This document shows positions 1-10,974 of a stretch of 64,000 nt of DNA, piece after piece. This DNA comes from Vespa crabro. Lineage: Eukaryota; Arthropoda; Insecta; Hymenoptera; Vespidae. The number at the start of each line of letters is the position of its first letter. The stretch's first letter is position 1. The translations under genes were made by a program, and so were the position numbers. The stretch lies in contig NC_060959.1 in the NCBI RefSeq assembly GCF_910589235.1, positions 10,815,907 to 10,879,906 of the forward strand, given 5' to 3'. The notes under the pieces are model-generated. The model was not told the DNA's origin. It ran no database searches and saw nothing but the letters and a program-made list of their open reading frames with translations.

Positions 1-591
1 TTTCTACAGATTCAAATGGATAATACGAGATGAGAAAGAAATTGTTGTCTCTTTTAACGATCTTGTCTCTGCGATTGATCGAGAGAATTTCCACTTTAAT
101 TTCGATTATCGACGAGAGCATATCAATCGAGAAATTTGTTTTTCCAATTTCCTTCCTTTCTCCATTGGATTATTGACACAGTTTCCAACGTTTCACGATC
201 AATCCTATTTATGCTTGTAAAATTTATAAAAAGCGGAAAATACTTTTGTTCCTTTTTTATTAACTAAAAGTGAAAAAATACAAAAAAGAAAAAGAAGAAA
301 AGCGAATGAATACAATGATTTATTTGTAAAATATAATAAAAAATATTCGCGAACAGGTAAAACTACGAAAACTTATTCGAGTACGAAATCCTTTGATTTA
401 AAAAGAAAATGAGAAGTGATAAGAGGAAAGGGAAAAGCAAAAGAAAAATATATCGTCGACAGTGGTTTAAAAAATTTTAAAGAAAAGAAACAAGAAAAGA
501 GATAAGATTATGAGCGGTGAAATAATGGGAGCTTGAATTAAATTCAAATTTTATGAAGCTTTGAAAGGAGAATAGAGAAAAGTGAGAAAAC

Positions 592-593
<2 letters not shown>
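1..593. other. AT-rich unique sequence, no gene seen
   Basis: Non-repetitive AT-rich DNA with short A-runs near 270-300. No frame longer than chance, no convincing splice-site pair and no RNA gene is visible. Confidence 0.7.

Positions 594-629
<36 letters not shown>
594..629. repeat. (GA)n microsatellite
   Basis: Uninterrupted GA units grading into GAAAGAG at the 3' end. It creates artificial Arg-Glu and Ser-Leu frames on the two strands. Confidence 0.95.
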
Positions 630-1814
630 CTGAGAAAGGATTCGAGAAGTGGATTTTTTAAAACTTATTTCACTCATTCGAACACCTCGATTAACGTTTC
701 TTTTTTTTTTTTTTATTCTCATACTCTAGAGACCATCCTTATTCGTTGTCTATTAATAAATCGATCTGCGAATATGTACAAAGGTACACAGACATATACA
801 TTTACACACATATACGTTGAAAGTCAATGGACGAGGATTACGAGCAACCGCACGAGGAATAAAATTCTACTCTCTCGAGTATGCGAATCGCACGATATAC
901 ATATATCTGCGGTCTACTAAAATTCGAGTTTACCTTCTCCAAGGGAGAGCCGCCGGTTCCGATCTATTTTAAATGAACCTCAACGAAGATTATATTCGAA
1001 CGATGCTCGTAAAATGGATTTCGATGCTACGAAATAGAATATTTATTCTGAATCATCCCTTTGTGACTACGTGATACTTAACAAATCGTTCAAAAGATTT
1101 TTTTGAATCTTTATATTTTAATAACGACGACGTAATTATTATTTGTTATTCTATAAAATTCAAAATAATAATAATAATAATAATAATCTATTAAACATTC
1201 CTAACAGTATAAAGAAAAAAAAAAAAAAAAAAAGAAAAAAAGAAAAATATATTCTTTCATTTAGAATAAATTTTGTTGACCTTCGAAAGTGTCGTTCTTA
1301 TCATTATTAATATTATTCGTTTTCGTTTTCTTTATTCTTTTCAATGGATCAATGTCTATACTAAAATAAATGAAGAAAGTTGACCACGTAGGAAGGGAAA
1401 TGTTCGCTTAAAAGGATGCATGTGCATCACCTTTGTGTTTCGCGTGATACAGTTACGTACGACGACACATCACAGTCCTGATAGACGACCCGTCAAGAGA
1501 CAAGGCACATCGTCTTGGACAGAGTCCTACTTGCAGCTTAGAGTCCTTACGCGGACGTGCACCATCTATCACGCGAATAGTTTGACTAATGCTCGCGGAA
1601 TGCACCAGAGAATGTAACTATGTCTACGTCTACATATATCTGCATATATATACGAAACTTAATCACCCGTGTCACCGAAAATTCTCGATCATAGATAACA
1701 ACTTTATCATTCCGTAAAATCATGATTAATAAAGTTTTTAAGAGAAATTACAAATAAATTATATTTAAATACAAAATGACAGCTTTGCTTATTGATCAGT
1801 GTTCAAACAATAAA

Positions 1815-1857
<43 letters not shown>

Positions 1858-2176
1858 AAAGAAAAAAAAGGCAAATGGGCCAGAACAATAAATAAAAGGA
1901 TAAGAGAAAGCTCAGTAATACATATATAATATATATATATATGCATATACAAGTATTATTCCACTTGATTTCGATGCAAGCAAAGATGCTTACAACTTTA
2001 TCGGACGATTAAAAGCATCTTGTTATCTTAAAAAAACAGTCGGTGTTTGGGCACGTTTCTCCAGTAAGATCTCAGAGATGGATCATGGTTAAAACGCGTC
2101 GACGATGAGAACAAGGACGACCCACTTTGAGCTTGCTAAATCCGCGATAATCCAGGGTCAACGAAGACAGAACATA

Positions 2177-2180
<4 letters not shown>
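630..2180. other. Mostly unique AT-rich sequence with short A/T tracts
   Basis: Contains a T-run (701-714), (AAT)n at 1163-1187, A-rich tracts at 1211-1247 and 1811-1869, and (AT)n at 1922-1943. A 65-codon open frame at 1420-1617 (plus) lies in the only GC-richer part but has no supporting start context or splice structure, so it is not called. Confidence 0.6.
1811..1869. repeat. A-rich tract with a run of about 30 A
   Basis: Nearly pure adenine with a few G and C interruptions near the 3' end. No retroelement body is recognisable upstream, so this is treated as simple sequence and not as a poly-A tail. Confidence 0.9.
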
Positions 2181-2255
<75 letters not shown>

Positions 2256-2276
2256 AGAGGGAGAGAGAGAGAGAGA
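2181..2276. repeat. (GA)n microsatellite, long
   Basis: Pure GA to about 2248, then GA with GAAA and GGG interruptions. It forms an inverted pair with the CT tract at 2400-2446, separated by about 123 bp of unique sequence. Confidence 0.95.
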
Positions 2277-2394
2277 ACATATATTTCTCTACGGCATGTA
2301 CAATATATTCTATCCCTTTCGCTCGTATCTCCTTCGTAATACGTGTTTATGTGCATCGCCTTATCGGCAGGCACGATGGATGCGATCGATTCGA

Positions 2395-2399
<5 letters not shown>

Positions 2400-2444
<45 letters not shown>

Positions 2445-2446
2445 GT
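2400..2446. repeat. (CT)n microsatellite
   Basis: CT units with two CTGT interruptions near the 3' end. This is the downstream arm of the inverted pair whose upstream arm starts at 2181. Confidence 0.95.
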
Positions 2447-3046
2447 CCTATACAGGTACCATTTGGAGCCTTTAAAAAACGAGGACGTAGCGCAACGAAG
2501 TTGCAATTGAATAAAGTTACGCTTTATGGTGGTGACGGTGGTCCCTCACACGGCTTGCTCGCCCTCGCACAATGCCAGATTAGGTGGCCGATCATTTTTT
2601 ACATTCGCTTGGCTTCGTTCCAAGGGCACCCAATGCCGACGTAACTTACTAACGTGCATAGAGGGTTCTGAGCATATGGCTGGCGAAGATTACGAGGGCA
2701 CCATAGCCGTGTCCAATTTTCCAACGTTATTATTATTTTAATCCCTAGAGTCGACCATGGTAGTCGTACCACCCTTTCACTTTTTTTCTCCAACTCACAA
2801 TCAGATGCTTTACCTGTATAATATATATGTATATATATATGAAAGGCAGGTGTGATGTTGAAATGTTTTTTTTCATTTTTTTTTTCTTCTTCTTTTATTA
2901 TTTTTGTTCCTTTTTTCTTTTTTCTGTTTTGTTATTGCCAGGACGAATCTGCAATATTTTAAACTTTGATATTAATATCTTCTGGATCTTTATAGAAGCA
3001 AAACTTTTAATGTACTTGAATCGTTTGAAGTTAGAAACACAATAAT

Positions 3047-3050
<4 letters not shown>

Positions 3051-3096
<46 letters not shown>
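3051..3096. repeat. (GA)n microsatellite
   Basis: Twenty-three pure GA units. The complementary CT tract lies about 270 bp downstream (3366-3416). Confidence 0.95.
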
Positions 3097-3097
<1 letters not shown>

Positions 3098-3362
3098 GGT
3101 ACAAACATGGTAGACGTTGTAACGGAGACGTCAAACTTCGGTGAAATTCATTCCCGTAGGACCGCAAGCATTAGAAACTGCAAGACAATGGTCGGAAAGA
3201 ATGAAAAGAGCAAAAAAGGCTTGCTGGGAATATCAGTACTCTCGAGGGATACTGATTTGCTATCACTTTTCAACCAAGATACGATGATCGCGTGGGATAT
3301 GGCCCAGCTGACGAGTTCCTAGGACCTTCTATCTCATTTAATGCGTGTTTCCTCCTCTATTC

Positions 3363-3365
<3 letters not shown>

Positions 3366-3416
<51 letters not shown>
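3366..3416. repeat. (CT)n microsatellite
   Basis: About 25 CT units, then CTTT and CTCC interruptions. It is inverted relative to 3051-3096. Confidence 0.95.
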
Positions 3417-3423
<7 letters not shown>

Positions 3424-3648
3424 CTGCTTTCTCTAATGGAGACTTTCCCAAGAGAGTCGAAACGGAACTGGTCACGTATCTTCTCCCGATTCTGTGGTTT
3501 AATGGTAGAAGAACGATTTCTACATTTCTATTAAGAGAGAACGTGCTTTTAAATTCTTTCCTTTTGACGATGATATTCTAGAAAAAATATTTATAAGAAA
3601 CTCGATATCAGAATGATAACTTTAATGGTAAGAAATAACATGAGGTAA

Positions 3649-3703
3649 GGAAAAAAAAAAAGAAAGAAAAAAAAAGAAAAAAAAAAAGAAAAATAAAAAT
3701 AAA
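3649..3703. repeat. A-rich tract with regular G interruptions
   Basis: Runs of 4-11 A separated by single G, ending in an AAAT-like stretch. This A(n)G style recurs throughout the window, for example at 4085-4142, 7066-7138 and 21001-21075. Confidence 0.9.
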
Positions 3704-4547
3704 TCAATTCGATCGATAAGAATTTTTCGATTACACGAGTCAGCAACTTTATATATCAAATCGTGCGCAAATAAAATGTTAGACTACCGATATTGCTTTC
3801 AAAAAGTATGTAAATAAAGTTTCCACGAATAGGGGAATAAAGTTTCCATTCGAATGAATGCGCATGCATATTAGAACGCGAACAATTTCTAAATCGAAGG
3901 AGTATAGCTAAATCGTTGGAAAATTGCTATAATTTTCTAACCCACGATCCCCTTCACTAGTTTCATTTATTTTCTTACTTCGGTAAAATCTGAAATTATA
4001 TATTTAATCAATGTATATATATATATAGAGTACAAGTAAAATGTGCAAAGTAAATGATTCCGCGAGTGAATTGAATAAAAGAGGAAAAGAAATAACTAAA
4101 AAAAAAAGAAAAAAAAAAAGAAAAAGAAAAAAGAAAGAAGGAAAATGCCTCAAGAAAGGAAATGGGCAACAACAGTAACACAGAGATAAACCTGCAAATA
4201 ATACGAGCAAATACCGAAAGAATTGGTAAAGACAAAGAGGAACGGTAGAAAAAAAAAAACATAGGAAAAAGAAGGGAAAATGAAAGACAGAGATAGAAAG
4301 TGAAACGTATGTTGGCGCTATATAGGAAGGAAAGCAAAAAGAGAAAAGGGAAGGAAAGTTAGGAAGGAGAAGTGGTAGAAAGAAAGCAGAAACGGCGATG
4401 GTGAAAGTGAGAAAATACAGGCGTGGAATTTAAGAGGAGGAGGTAAAGAAACGTGGACAAAGAGAAACGAGGAAACAATACGGACAAACACGGTGTACGA
4501 AAAAAGGTTGGATTTCAGAAGATAAGAGAGAGTGAAAGAGAAATAGA

Positions 4548-4550
<3 letters not shown>

Positions 4551-4592
<42 letters not shown>
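4551..4592. repeat. (GA)n microsatellite
   Basis: Pure AG units preceded by degenerate GA-rich DNA from about 4526. It pairs in inverted orientation with the CT tract at 4854-4884. Confidence 0.95.
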
Positions 4593-4596
<4 letters not shown>

Positions 4597-4851
4597 GGAT
4601 GGATAGAAAGATGGAAAAGCCGAGAGAAAGTGAAACGCGTGACCAACCACCGTCGGGGAGGGTTGGCAAAGAAATGAAGGGAAGGTAAAGAGGGAGCAGA
4701 GATGAAATGGGCCAGAGAGCGTGGCTGGTGCCGCGGCGTACCGCTACGTCACTCCTTTCTCATTAATCAACCCCCTTAAACCACCCCTGCCTGCTGCCCT
4801 TTCCATCCCTTCTCTTCTCTTCTCTCTCATTTCTCTATTTATTTGCCTATA

Positions 4852-4853
<2 letters not shown>

Positions 4854-4884
<31 letters not shown>
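4854..4884. repeat. (CT)n microsatellite
   Basis: Fifteen CT units inside a pyrimidine-rich stretch (4780-4910). A second, more degenerate CT-rich tract follows at 5041-5087. Confidence 0.95.
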
Positions 4885-4888
<4 letters not shown>

Positions 4889-5087
4889 CTCCCAAACCCC
4901 TCTCTCTTTTTCGTATTTTCCAGACTTTCATCCAGACAACGAAAATTCGATTATCAAATATTTTAATCGAGATAATAGTTCTACGATTTTAAGATATTAC
5001 ATCGTTTAGGCTAACAGGCCAACACCTTTCTCCTTCCTCCTCCCTCACTCTCTCTCTTTCTGTCTATCTCTCTCTCTCTCTCTCTGT

Positions 5088-6136
5088 CCCTCAATCTCGT
5101 TGGTGGTTTTCACTCGATAAATCTGCGAATAAGTTAGAGCACTTTGCATGTAGAATGTATATCGTCTGATCGAAGCTAACTTGTTCAACGAAGGTTACCA
5201 GCAAGAGGCGTGTTGAGACATTAAATATTGTTTAGCAAGAGTGATCCGGGTCTCTCGTGTTGCGTGCCAGTTCCACGTTGACGTGGCCAACGTGGAAGAG
5301 GGTGCCAGTTCGAAGGTTAAAGTTTAAAGATCCATCGGCTGCGTGTTCAACGAGGGATGAAGAGTTACTTTTAAATTAGATAAACGACGATTGCGTGAAT
5401 TAACGACAAAGGTAAAAGATTACATACGAAGTTGAAGATTAATTATTAACGAGATTTTTTTTTTTTTTCTTTTTTTTAAGAATATCAAATGATTCTTACA
5501 AAATTTGTGCAGTTAAATTTAATTAATCAAAAGAAAAAACAAAACAAAAAAAGAAAAAAATGAAAAAGAAAGGAAAAAAAGTGATGACAATAATAAACTA
5601 AACTAATTATGGTTTATACATCTATGACAATAAATTTACTTGTGCGTAGATGAGACACTTCAGCAACTATAGAACGTATACAAAAGGAGAAATTGGATTA
5701 TAGAACGTAAACTCATCGGAGTTAATGTAGATCCAATAATAGACTAGTGTAATCTTTAAGTCTAATTTCAACGGCGAATCATGTGTCGATGAAGAGGATG
5801 CGTACGAAGAAGCATCGCGTTCATCCTATTTGCCTTACTTCCTGTTTAATAGGAATAAGATCTTTCTCTATAGTTTCGCTGCGGTGAAACTTTCTTAATT
5901 GATAGTACGATATACGAGAGCCACGGTGAGTATGTCGGCATTATCCTGAAACGTGTTATAGGAGTCGTACGACGCAAGGAACTGCTAATTATAAAAGCTA
6001 AAGGATAATAGATCCTCCTCTAAAGTCATATAAGAAAATATTTCATACGTTAAACGTGTACATTATAATGGAACAAAGTAATATATCGAGTAATGACATT
6101 CGATAGAATGAATGATATGTTTAATTATAGTAAAAA
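5088..6136. other. Unique sequence, no gene seen
   Basis: The part from 5100 to 5400 has balanced composition and many CpG. T-rich (5453-5477) and A-rich (5530-5580) tracts follow, then ordinary AT-rich DNA. No frame or splice pattern stands out. Confidence 0.6.
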
Positions 6137-6391
6137 AGAAAAAAAAAAAATATATATATATATATATATAAAATATAAGTACACAACGAATTTATATAAA
6201 TGTCGATTCACGTATAATGTAAATTAAGGGATAATGTAATTATAAAAAAAAAAAAAAAAAAGGAAAAAGTTGAAATTTTAAGGCACGAAGGTTATAATGA
6301 TAATCGTTCCTTTCCTGTCGACGTTGATTATGCACTTTTCTCTTTCTCTCTCTCTGTCTCTCTGTCTGTTCGTCTCTCTCTCTCTCTCTCT
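6137..6391. repeat. A-run with (TA)n, then an A-run and a (CT)n tract
   Basis: An A-rich tract leads into (TA)n ending at about 6170, a poly-A run sits at 6243-6261, and a CT tract with GT interruptions spans 6338-6391. The DNA between them is unique and AT-rich. Confidence 0.85.
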
Positions 6392-7065
6392 ATTTTCTCT
6401 GTATCGAAATATCCGAGAGTCGTTAGGAACGATACGCTTATTGGCACTTTCGCTAATCTGTGAAATTGATTTACGAGTGCACACGGCATGAAAAAGGATC
6501 GAAAGGAGGGGTGAATTAATGGGCGGTACGGAATTCAATGAACATCAATATCAGCGCCCTCCGCGTATATACGCTCTTTCTCTCTCTTTCTCGAAGTTCA
6601 ACGTTGTCGGAGAAACGATACGAGTTTTCCCCAGCGTTTATAAACTTCAGCTCGATAATTTTCACGCGTTAATTTGCATTAATAAAATAACGACGGGAAA
6701 AAAAAAGAGTCAATGGATCTGTGCGCTTTCTTTTTTTATTTTTTCTTTTTTTCTTCTTTTTTTTTTTTTTTTATTATTTATTCGAAACGATCGATCGATA
6801 AATTATCACACGTTCATTCTCACGATCCGTAAAAAATTCGTGACGTTTCTCTAGTAGTAGCAACGCAAATAAAATATAAAATATAATATATGTATATAAC
6901 GTCTGATATATGATACGGACGTTCTACTTGAATTTATAATCGGACTTGCAATTAATAATCCTCGCTCATGATCCTTTCGTTTCCGAAAAGATTTATATGT
7001 CGTGGAATTTTTTTTTTGTTTCCAAAGACCTTCGAAAATTACTAATTGCTTTTATTTCCCCGAAA

Positions 7066-7138
7066 GAAAGGAAAAGAAAAAGAAAGAAAAAAACAAAAAA
7101 CAAAAAAAGAAAAAAAAAAAAGAAAAGAAAGAAATAAA
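7066..7138. repeat. A-rich tract with G and C interruptions
   Basis: Degenerate (AAAG)n-like purine run. On the minus strand it reads as phenylalanine-rich frames that have no coding meaning. Confidence 0.9.
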
Positions 7139-7260
7139 TTCATCCACCAAAATTTTAATAAGACGGAGATAGAAATTTCTGTCGGCTTTAAATTCTAATT
7201 GGCTGTTCGAGGAAAGAATGAAGAAAGAAAGTATGGAGAAGAATTTCTCCAGGACTTTTT

Positions 7261-7306
7261 CCCCCTGTTTCCCTTTCCCCTCCCCCCTCCCCACCCCCTT
7301 TCCCCC
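7261..7306. repeat. C-rich tract; minus strand has G-quadruplex potential
   Basis: At least six C-runs of three or more are separated by 1-3 bases. The minus strand therefore carries at least four closely spaced G-tracts, meeting the usual G3+N1-7 pattern, and the plus strand could form an i-motif. The DNA just downstream (7320-7420) is GC-richer and unique. Confidence 0.85.
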
Positions 7307-7585
7307 ATTCACAACCTATTACTCTAGAGTCGACGTTACACGGACAGTCGACGTCATTCGTCCGGTGCTTGCACGCTTTTTCGTCCTGAACGTATCTGAA
7401 ACGGGTTTGAGATTTTATCGTTGGTAATGAAGCCCCCCGGGCCGCGTTGTAACGGGATGGAATAGGACAGAGGGAGAAGGGAGGGAAGAAGGGGACAACG
7501 CATTAAAATTCTCCCGTCGACGACGGCCAGATTGGTGATAGCGGTGATGACGTGGAAGAGTGGAAGAAATCCATGGCAAAAGAAA

Positions 7586-7619
<34 letters not shown>

Positions 7620-7620
7620 G
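7586..7620. repeat. (GA)n microsatellite in a purine-rich domain
   Basis: Pure GA units start a purine-biased stretch that continues to about 7800 with GGAGG and AAAG interruptions. Confidence 0.9.
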
Positions 7621-8045
7621 AAGGGTCGAAAAAAGGGAATAAAATAAAACAGAAAAAAAAGGAAAGAAAAAAATCGCAAAAAGCGTTCACCACCACGGCT
7701 GGACCACGAAGAGAAAGAGAGGTAAAATAGTGGTGGAAGAGGAGAAAGAGAAGGAGGAAGAGGAAGTAGAGGGAAGGGATGGAAAGAGGGTAGAAACGAC
7801 CAGGAGAATGAATAAAGCCTGAAATAAATTGCGTTATCTTTTCGTTCCACGCGTATGGTTTCCGCTGGTATACAGGAGTGCAACTCGCGAGTGCAGCTAT
7901 ACCACGACATACAAGAAGCTAATGCCTTTCCACCCCTAAAGGTCCTGCAGAGAAGAGGAGAGTAAACGAGCTCGGTCGACTTTTTACCTTTCGAGTAATA
8001 GGAATATCGTACATGTAACGTTTAATCTTGATATTTTAATACACC

Positions 8046-8187
8046 ATTATTATTACTATTATTATTATTATTATTATTTATAATGAATTTAGTTGTTTTT
8101 AAAAATTAACTTTAAAGCATTGTGACAATTTTTTCTCTCTCTTTCTCTCTCTTTCTCTCTTTTTTTTTTTTTTTCTTTTTTTTTTGG
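8046..8187. repeat. (ATT)n followed by CT-rich and T-rich tracts
   Basis: (ATT)n covers 8046-8079. After a short unique segment, CTCTTT repeats and a long T-run with one C occupy 8134-8187. Confidence 0.9.
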
Positions 8188-8622
8188 TTAATGAAAAGAT
8201 CTCTCGACTTTATAAAAGACAGACAGTAAAGCGTTTCGTTTTAGGATTTAATTTGTAATTAAGAAAGATTACTCTCGAGCTTGGTATCGAATTCTCTTCA
8301 CGAGATAGTTCTTCTTTCGATAGATCAAATAATATCGTTTGAACTAAATGGAGAATGGTCCATGATCAGAACAGAAGATCATCGAAACTATCAGCTCGTT
8401 CCATTACGGATATAATCGAGCAAAGTAGTTCGATCCACCTACCTGGAAACTGGATTCCCTTACTTCCAAGCGATAAAACTTTCAAGCCCTTTGAACACCT
8501 TATCACCCTATCGAAGGGAAAAGTAAAAGGTTAGCACGTGGAGCTTCCGTGCTCTCTTGGTAAACGTCGATTCTTCGATCGGCAGCAAAGATGGCAAAAG
8601 AGAAAGAGATAGAACGAATAAG

Positions 8623-8626
<4 letters not shown>

Positions 8627-8659
<33 letters not shown>

Positions 8660-8853
8660 GGGCTCGTGATCGGATCTGCGGACTGGCGTTTATCATCGTC
8701 GAGGAATCTACTTCGGGGGCTGTAATCACTTCTCCTACCCTTCCACCGCTCCCTTCTCTCGCTAATAACGAGTTACAACCCTTTCGCAGTGCCGGGCGAG
8801 GCGACTAGAGAGAACACAAGAATGAGGGTAGTGAGTGAACGAGCGAAAGAGAA

Positions 8854-8890
<37 letters not shown>
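8627..8890. repeat. Two (GA)n microsatellites flanking GC-richer unique DNA
   Basis: GA tracts lie at 8627-8656 and 8851-8890. The 190 bp between them is GC-richer, with several short open frames in both directions, none above chance. Confidence 0.85.
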
Positions 8891-8892
<2 letters not shown>

Positions 8893-9289
8893 GTCTAGCC
8901 ACCCTCTGACCAAGCTTAGGGTGGGAGTAATTGCCAACGTAATCACACACGTTGCACAAACCGGCCGTCCACCCTTCCTTTCCACCCCCTACATACCGCC
9001 ATTGACTCTTCTCCTTTCTCTCTTTCCTTCATAGTTAACACACTAAAAAGAGAGAGAGAGAGATAGAGAAAGATGACCAAGGGTGTGGACGCATCCCTCC
9101 GCTTTAGGGATCCGTTTTTGAGGATGATCAGATAGGCGACCTCCGCAAAATGTCCCGTGACTTCTATTCTAACTCTCATCCCCTTCCCCTCTTGCTGTTT
9201 CTGTCCCGTTCGTTTCCGTTCCAATGGAGTCCATTCGTTACGAGGGGTAGACCTCCTCTGTGTACCCAACCCTTGTCCTCATTTTTTTT

Positions 9290-9314
9290 CTCTTTCTTTC
9301 TTTCTTTCTTTCTT
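9290..9314. repeat. (TTTC)n tetranucleotide repeat
   Basis: About six TTTC units follow a short T-run. A complementary-type AAAG/GA tract lies downstream at 9533-9590. Confidence 0.85.
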
Positions 9315-9532
9315 TATTCTTCTTCTCGTTTCCCTCTCATCTCTTCCAGTCCCTAACCAGAGATACTTTTAAGGTATCTGATTCGAGAGGGACGTGCCGA
9401 AAATTTATGTTCCCAGCGATACCAGATCTTTTTAAAAGTCGAAAGAAAGTACCTTAAACTTGTTGAAAGATCGATTTTTTTGTTTATTTATGAAGAAACT
9501 CTCGTTGAACGATAAAGATCTATTGGAAGAAG

Positions 9533-9590
9533 GAAAGAAAGAAAGGAAACAAGAAAGAAAAAAGAGAAAGAGAGAGAGAGAGAGAGATAA
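9533..9590. repeat. (AAAG)n grading into (GA)n
   Basis: GGAAAGAAAGAAAGG units become a pure GA run near 9570-9588. Confidence 0.85.
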
Positions 9591-9792
9591 AATTAATGAA
9601 CCACCAATGAAAGGGTTTTGCCACGTGCCCGAAATCCAAACTAATTAAATTATCTTTTATCTACGTAGAATTTCCATTGTACGAATAAACGAATAGACTT
9701 TGACGACGCTATCACTACCATGATCACTGTCACCCTCTCGCAAAACACGGACACTTAATGGATTCGCGCGGGCGTAAAGGTAATCGAGCAAC

Positions 9793-9838
9793 TGGATGAC
9801 CGTAATCCCCTTATAATGTGATCCGCACAAAGCGATTT
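9793..9838 (+). repeat. Short dispersed motif family, copy 1
   Basis: This copy contains TAATCCCCTTATA at 9803-9815, preceded by TGGAT and followed 11 bases later by CACAAAGCGAT. The same 13-mer occurs at two other places within 1 kb, and the flanking bases also align. The TAATCC core is the known preferred core of K50 homeodomain proteins such as Otd and Bcd, so a regulatory role is possible but is inference. Confidence 0.6.
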
Positions 9839-10156
9839 GGGCTGGGGTTTAACGGCCATCCAATTGATTTGTGACATTTGCGGGAAGATTCTCTTGGACA
9901 AATGATTCTATTTGTGGACTCGAAGGAAGTATCACGTATTATCTATGAACCTATTATATTTAAGATAATTTTCTTTTCCATCTATACGATGGATATATAT
10001 ATATATATATATATTATTTATTATTAAACATTTTTTATTTATGATAAAAAAGAAAAGAAAAAGAACAAAGCTTTCGAATTCACGTGAAACAAGCGGTTAC
10101 TTTAATTTTACAGATCATTTCGTTTAGCCTATGAGCCGTGTCTCGATTTATAGTTC

Positions 10157-10160
<4 letters not shown>

Positions 10161-10199
<39 letters not shown>
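10161..10199. repeat. (GA)n microsatellite
   Basis: Pure GA units lying between copy 1 and copy 2 of the TAATCCCCTTATA family. Confidence 0.95.
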
Positions 10200-10203
<4 letters not shown>

Positions 10204-10399
10204 ACAATGATTAAGGGAGTATATACGAGCACAGAGAGCACAGAGTTTGGCAAAAGGTCCCGGGAGCATTGCCAGTCTGCTGTTCTGCTCGTAGCAACGG
10301 CGAGCGTACTGCGCGTAATTCGGACGAACAGATTGCAAATGTGGTACAGGTGGAGGAGAAGAGGGATAGTATGTAGAAACACCAGGCATTCGAATACTC

Positions 10400-10440
10400 T
10401 GGATAATTTTAATCCCCTTATAAAGAGAACAAAGTGATTC
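10400..10440 (+). repeat. Short dispersed motif family, copy 2
   Basis: The exact 13-mer is at 10410-10422, preceded by TGGATAATTT. Downstream, ACAAAGTGATTCG aligns with ACAAAGCGATTTG of copy 1 after a deletion of about five bases. Confidence 0.55.
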
Positions 10441-10785
10441 GTAGGGCTACCCTTTTCTTTGCTTTCGTTCGATGATCAGATCAGTTCGAATTTGCCTTTT
10501 TGATTGCTCGAAACGCAATGGGAATTGTTTGAACAGTCCTAACGATAGTATACTTATTATTATTTATCAGTAATGAAAAGAAAAGAAAAAAAAAGGAGAG
10601 AGAGAGAAAAAGAAAGAAAAGAAAAGAAAAAAAAAAAGAAATTATGATATTCTTTCTATATGAGCAACGAACAAGAATTCAATTTCAATGGAATCATACC
10701 AGTTTGTTGTCGTGTTAGTCATAAACGAGATCGAGGTCGAGGCTATCTTCACTGATCATATCCAACGGAAGGAGTACTCAAACAT

Positions 10786-10831
10786 TGGATAATTGTAATC
10801 CCCTTATACTACGATACTAACAGAGCGATGT
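10786..10831 (+). repeat. Short dispersed motif family, copy 3
   Basis: The exact 13-mer is at 10796-10808, preceded by TGGATAATTG, one base different from copy 2. It is followed by ACAGAGCGAT at the same distance as in copy 1. A GGCCA-AATTTGAT-like stretch 60-80 bases further on may also be shared with copy 1. Confidence 0.55.
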
Positions 10832-10920
10832 TGCGGTGAGATCGGATCGGCAGGCTATACTCTGATGCAGCCGGAGGCCAGCTAAATTTGATTGACAGTC
10901 CTACGTAGAGACAAGGAGAT

Positions 10921-10923
<3 letters not shown>

Positions 10924-10973
<50 letters not shown>

Positions 10974-10974
10974 G
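10924..10974. repeat. (GA)n microsatellite
   Basis: AG units with two GGG interruptions. The 150 bp downstream is balanced-composition unique DNA. Confidence 0.95.

Noticed and set aside
1811..1869. Poly-A run as the tail of a retroposed gene or LINE
   Set aside because: No reverse-transcriptase-like or processed-gene sequence and no target duplication around it. Similar A-runs occur throughout.
2072..2506. Long frames rich in Arg-Glu or Ser-Leu repeats, here and at most GA/CT tracts
   Set aside because: They exist only because (GA)n and (CT)n lack stop codons. Non-repeat parts are short and unrelated to any protein.
7322..7334. CTCTAGAGTCGAC resembles a cloning-vector polylinker
   Set aside because: Flanking bases do not continue as polylinker, and a similar CTAGAGTCGAC at 2745 is also in native-looking DNA. 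Coincidence in a TCGA-rich genome is more likely than contamination.
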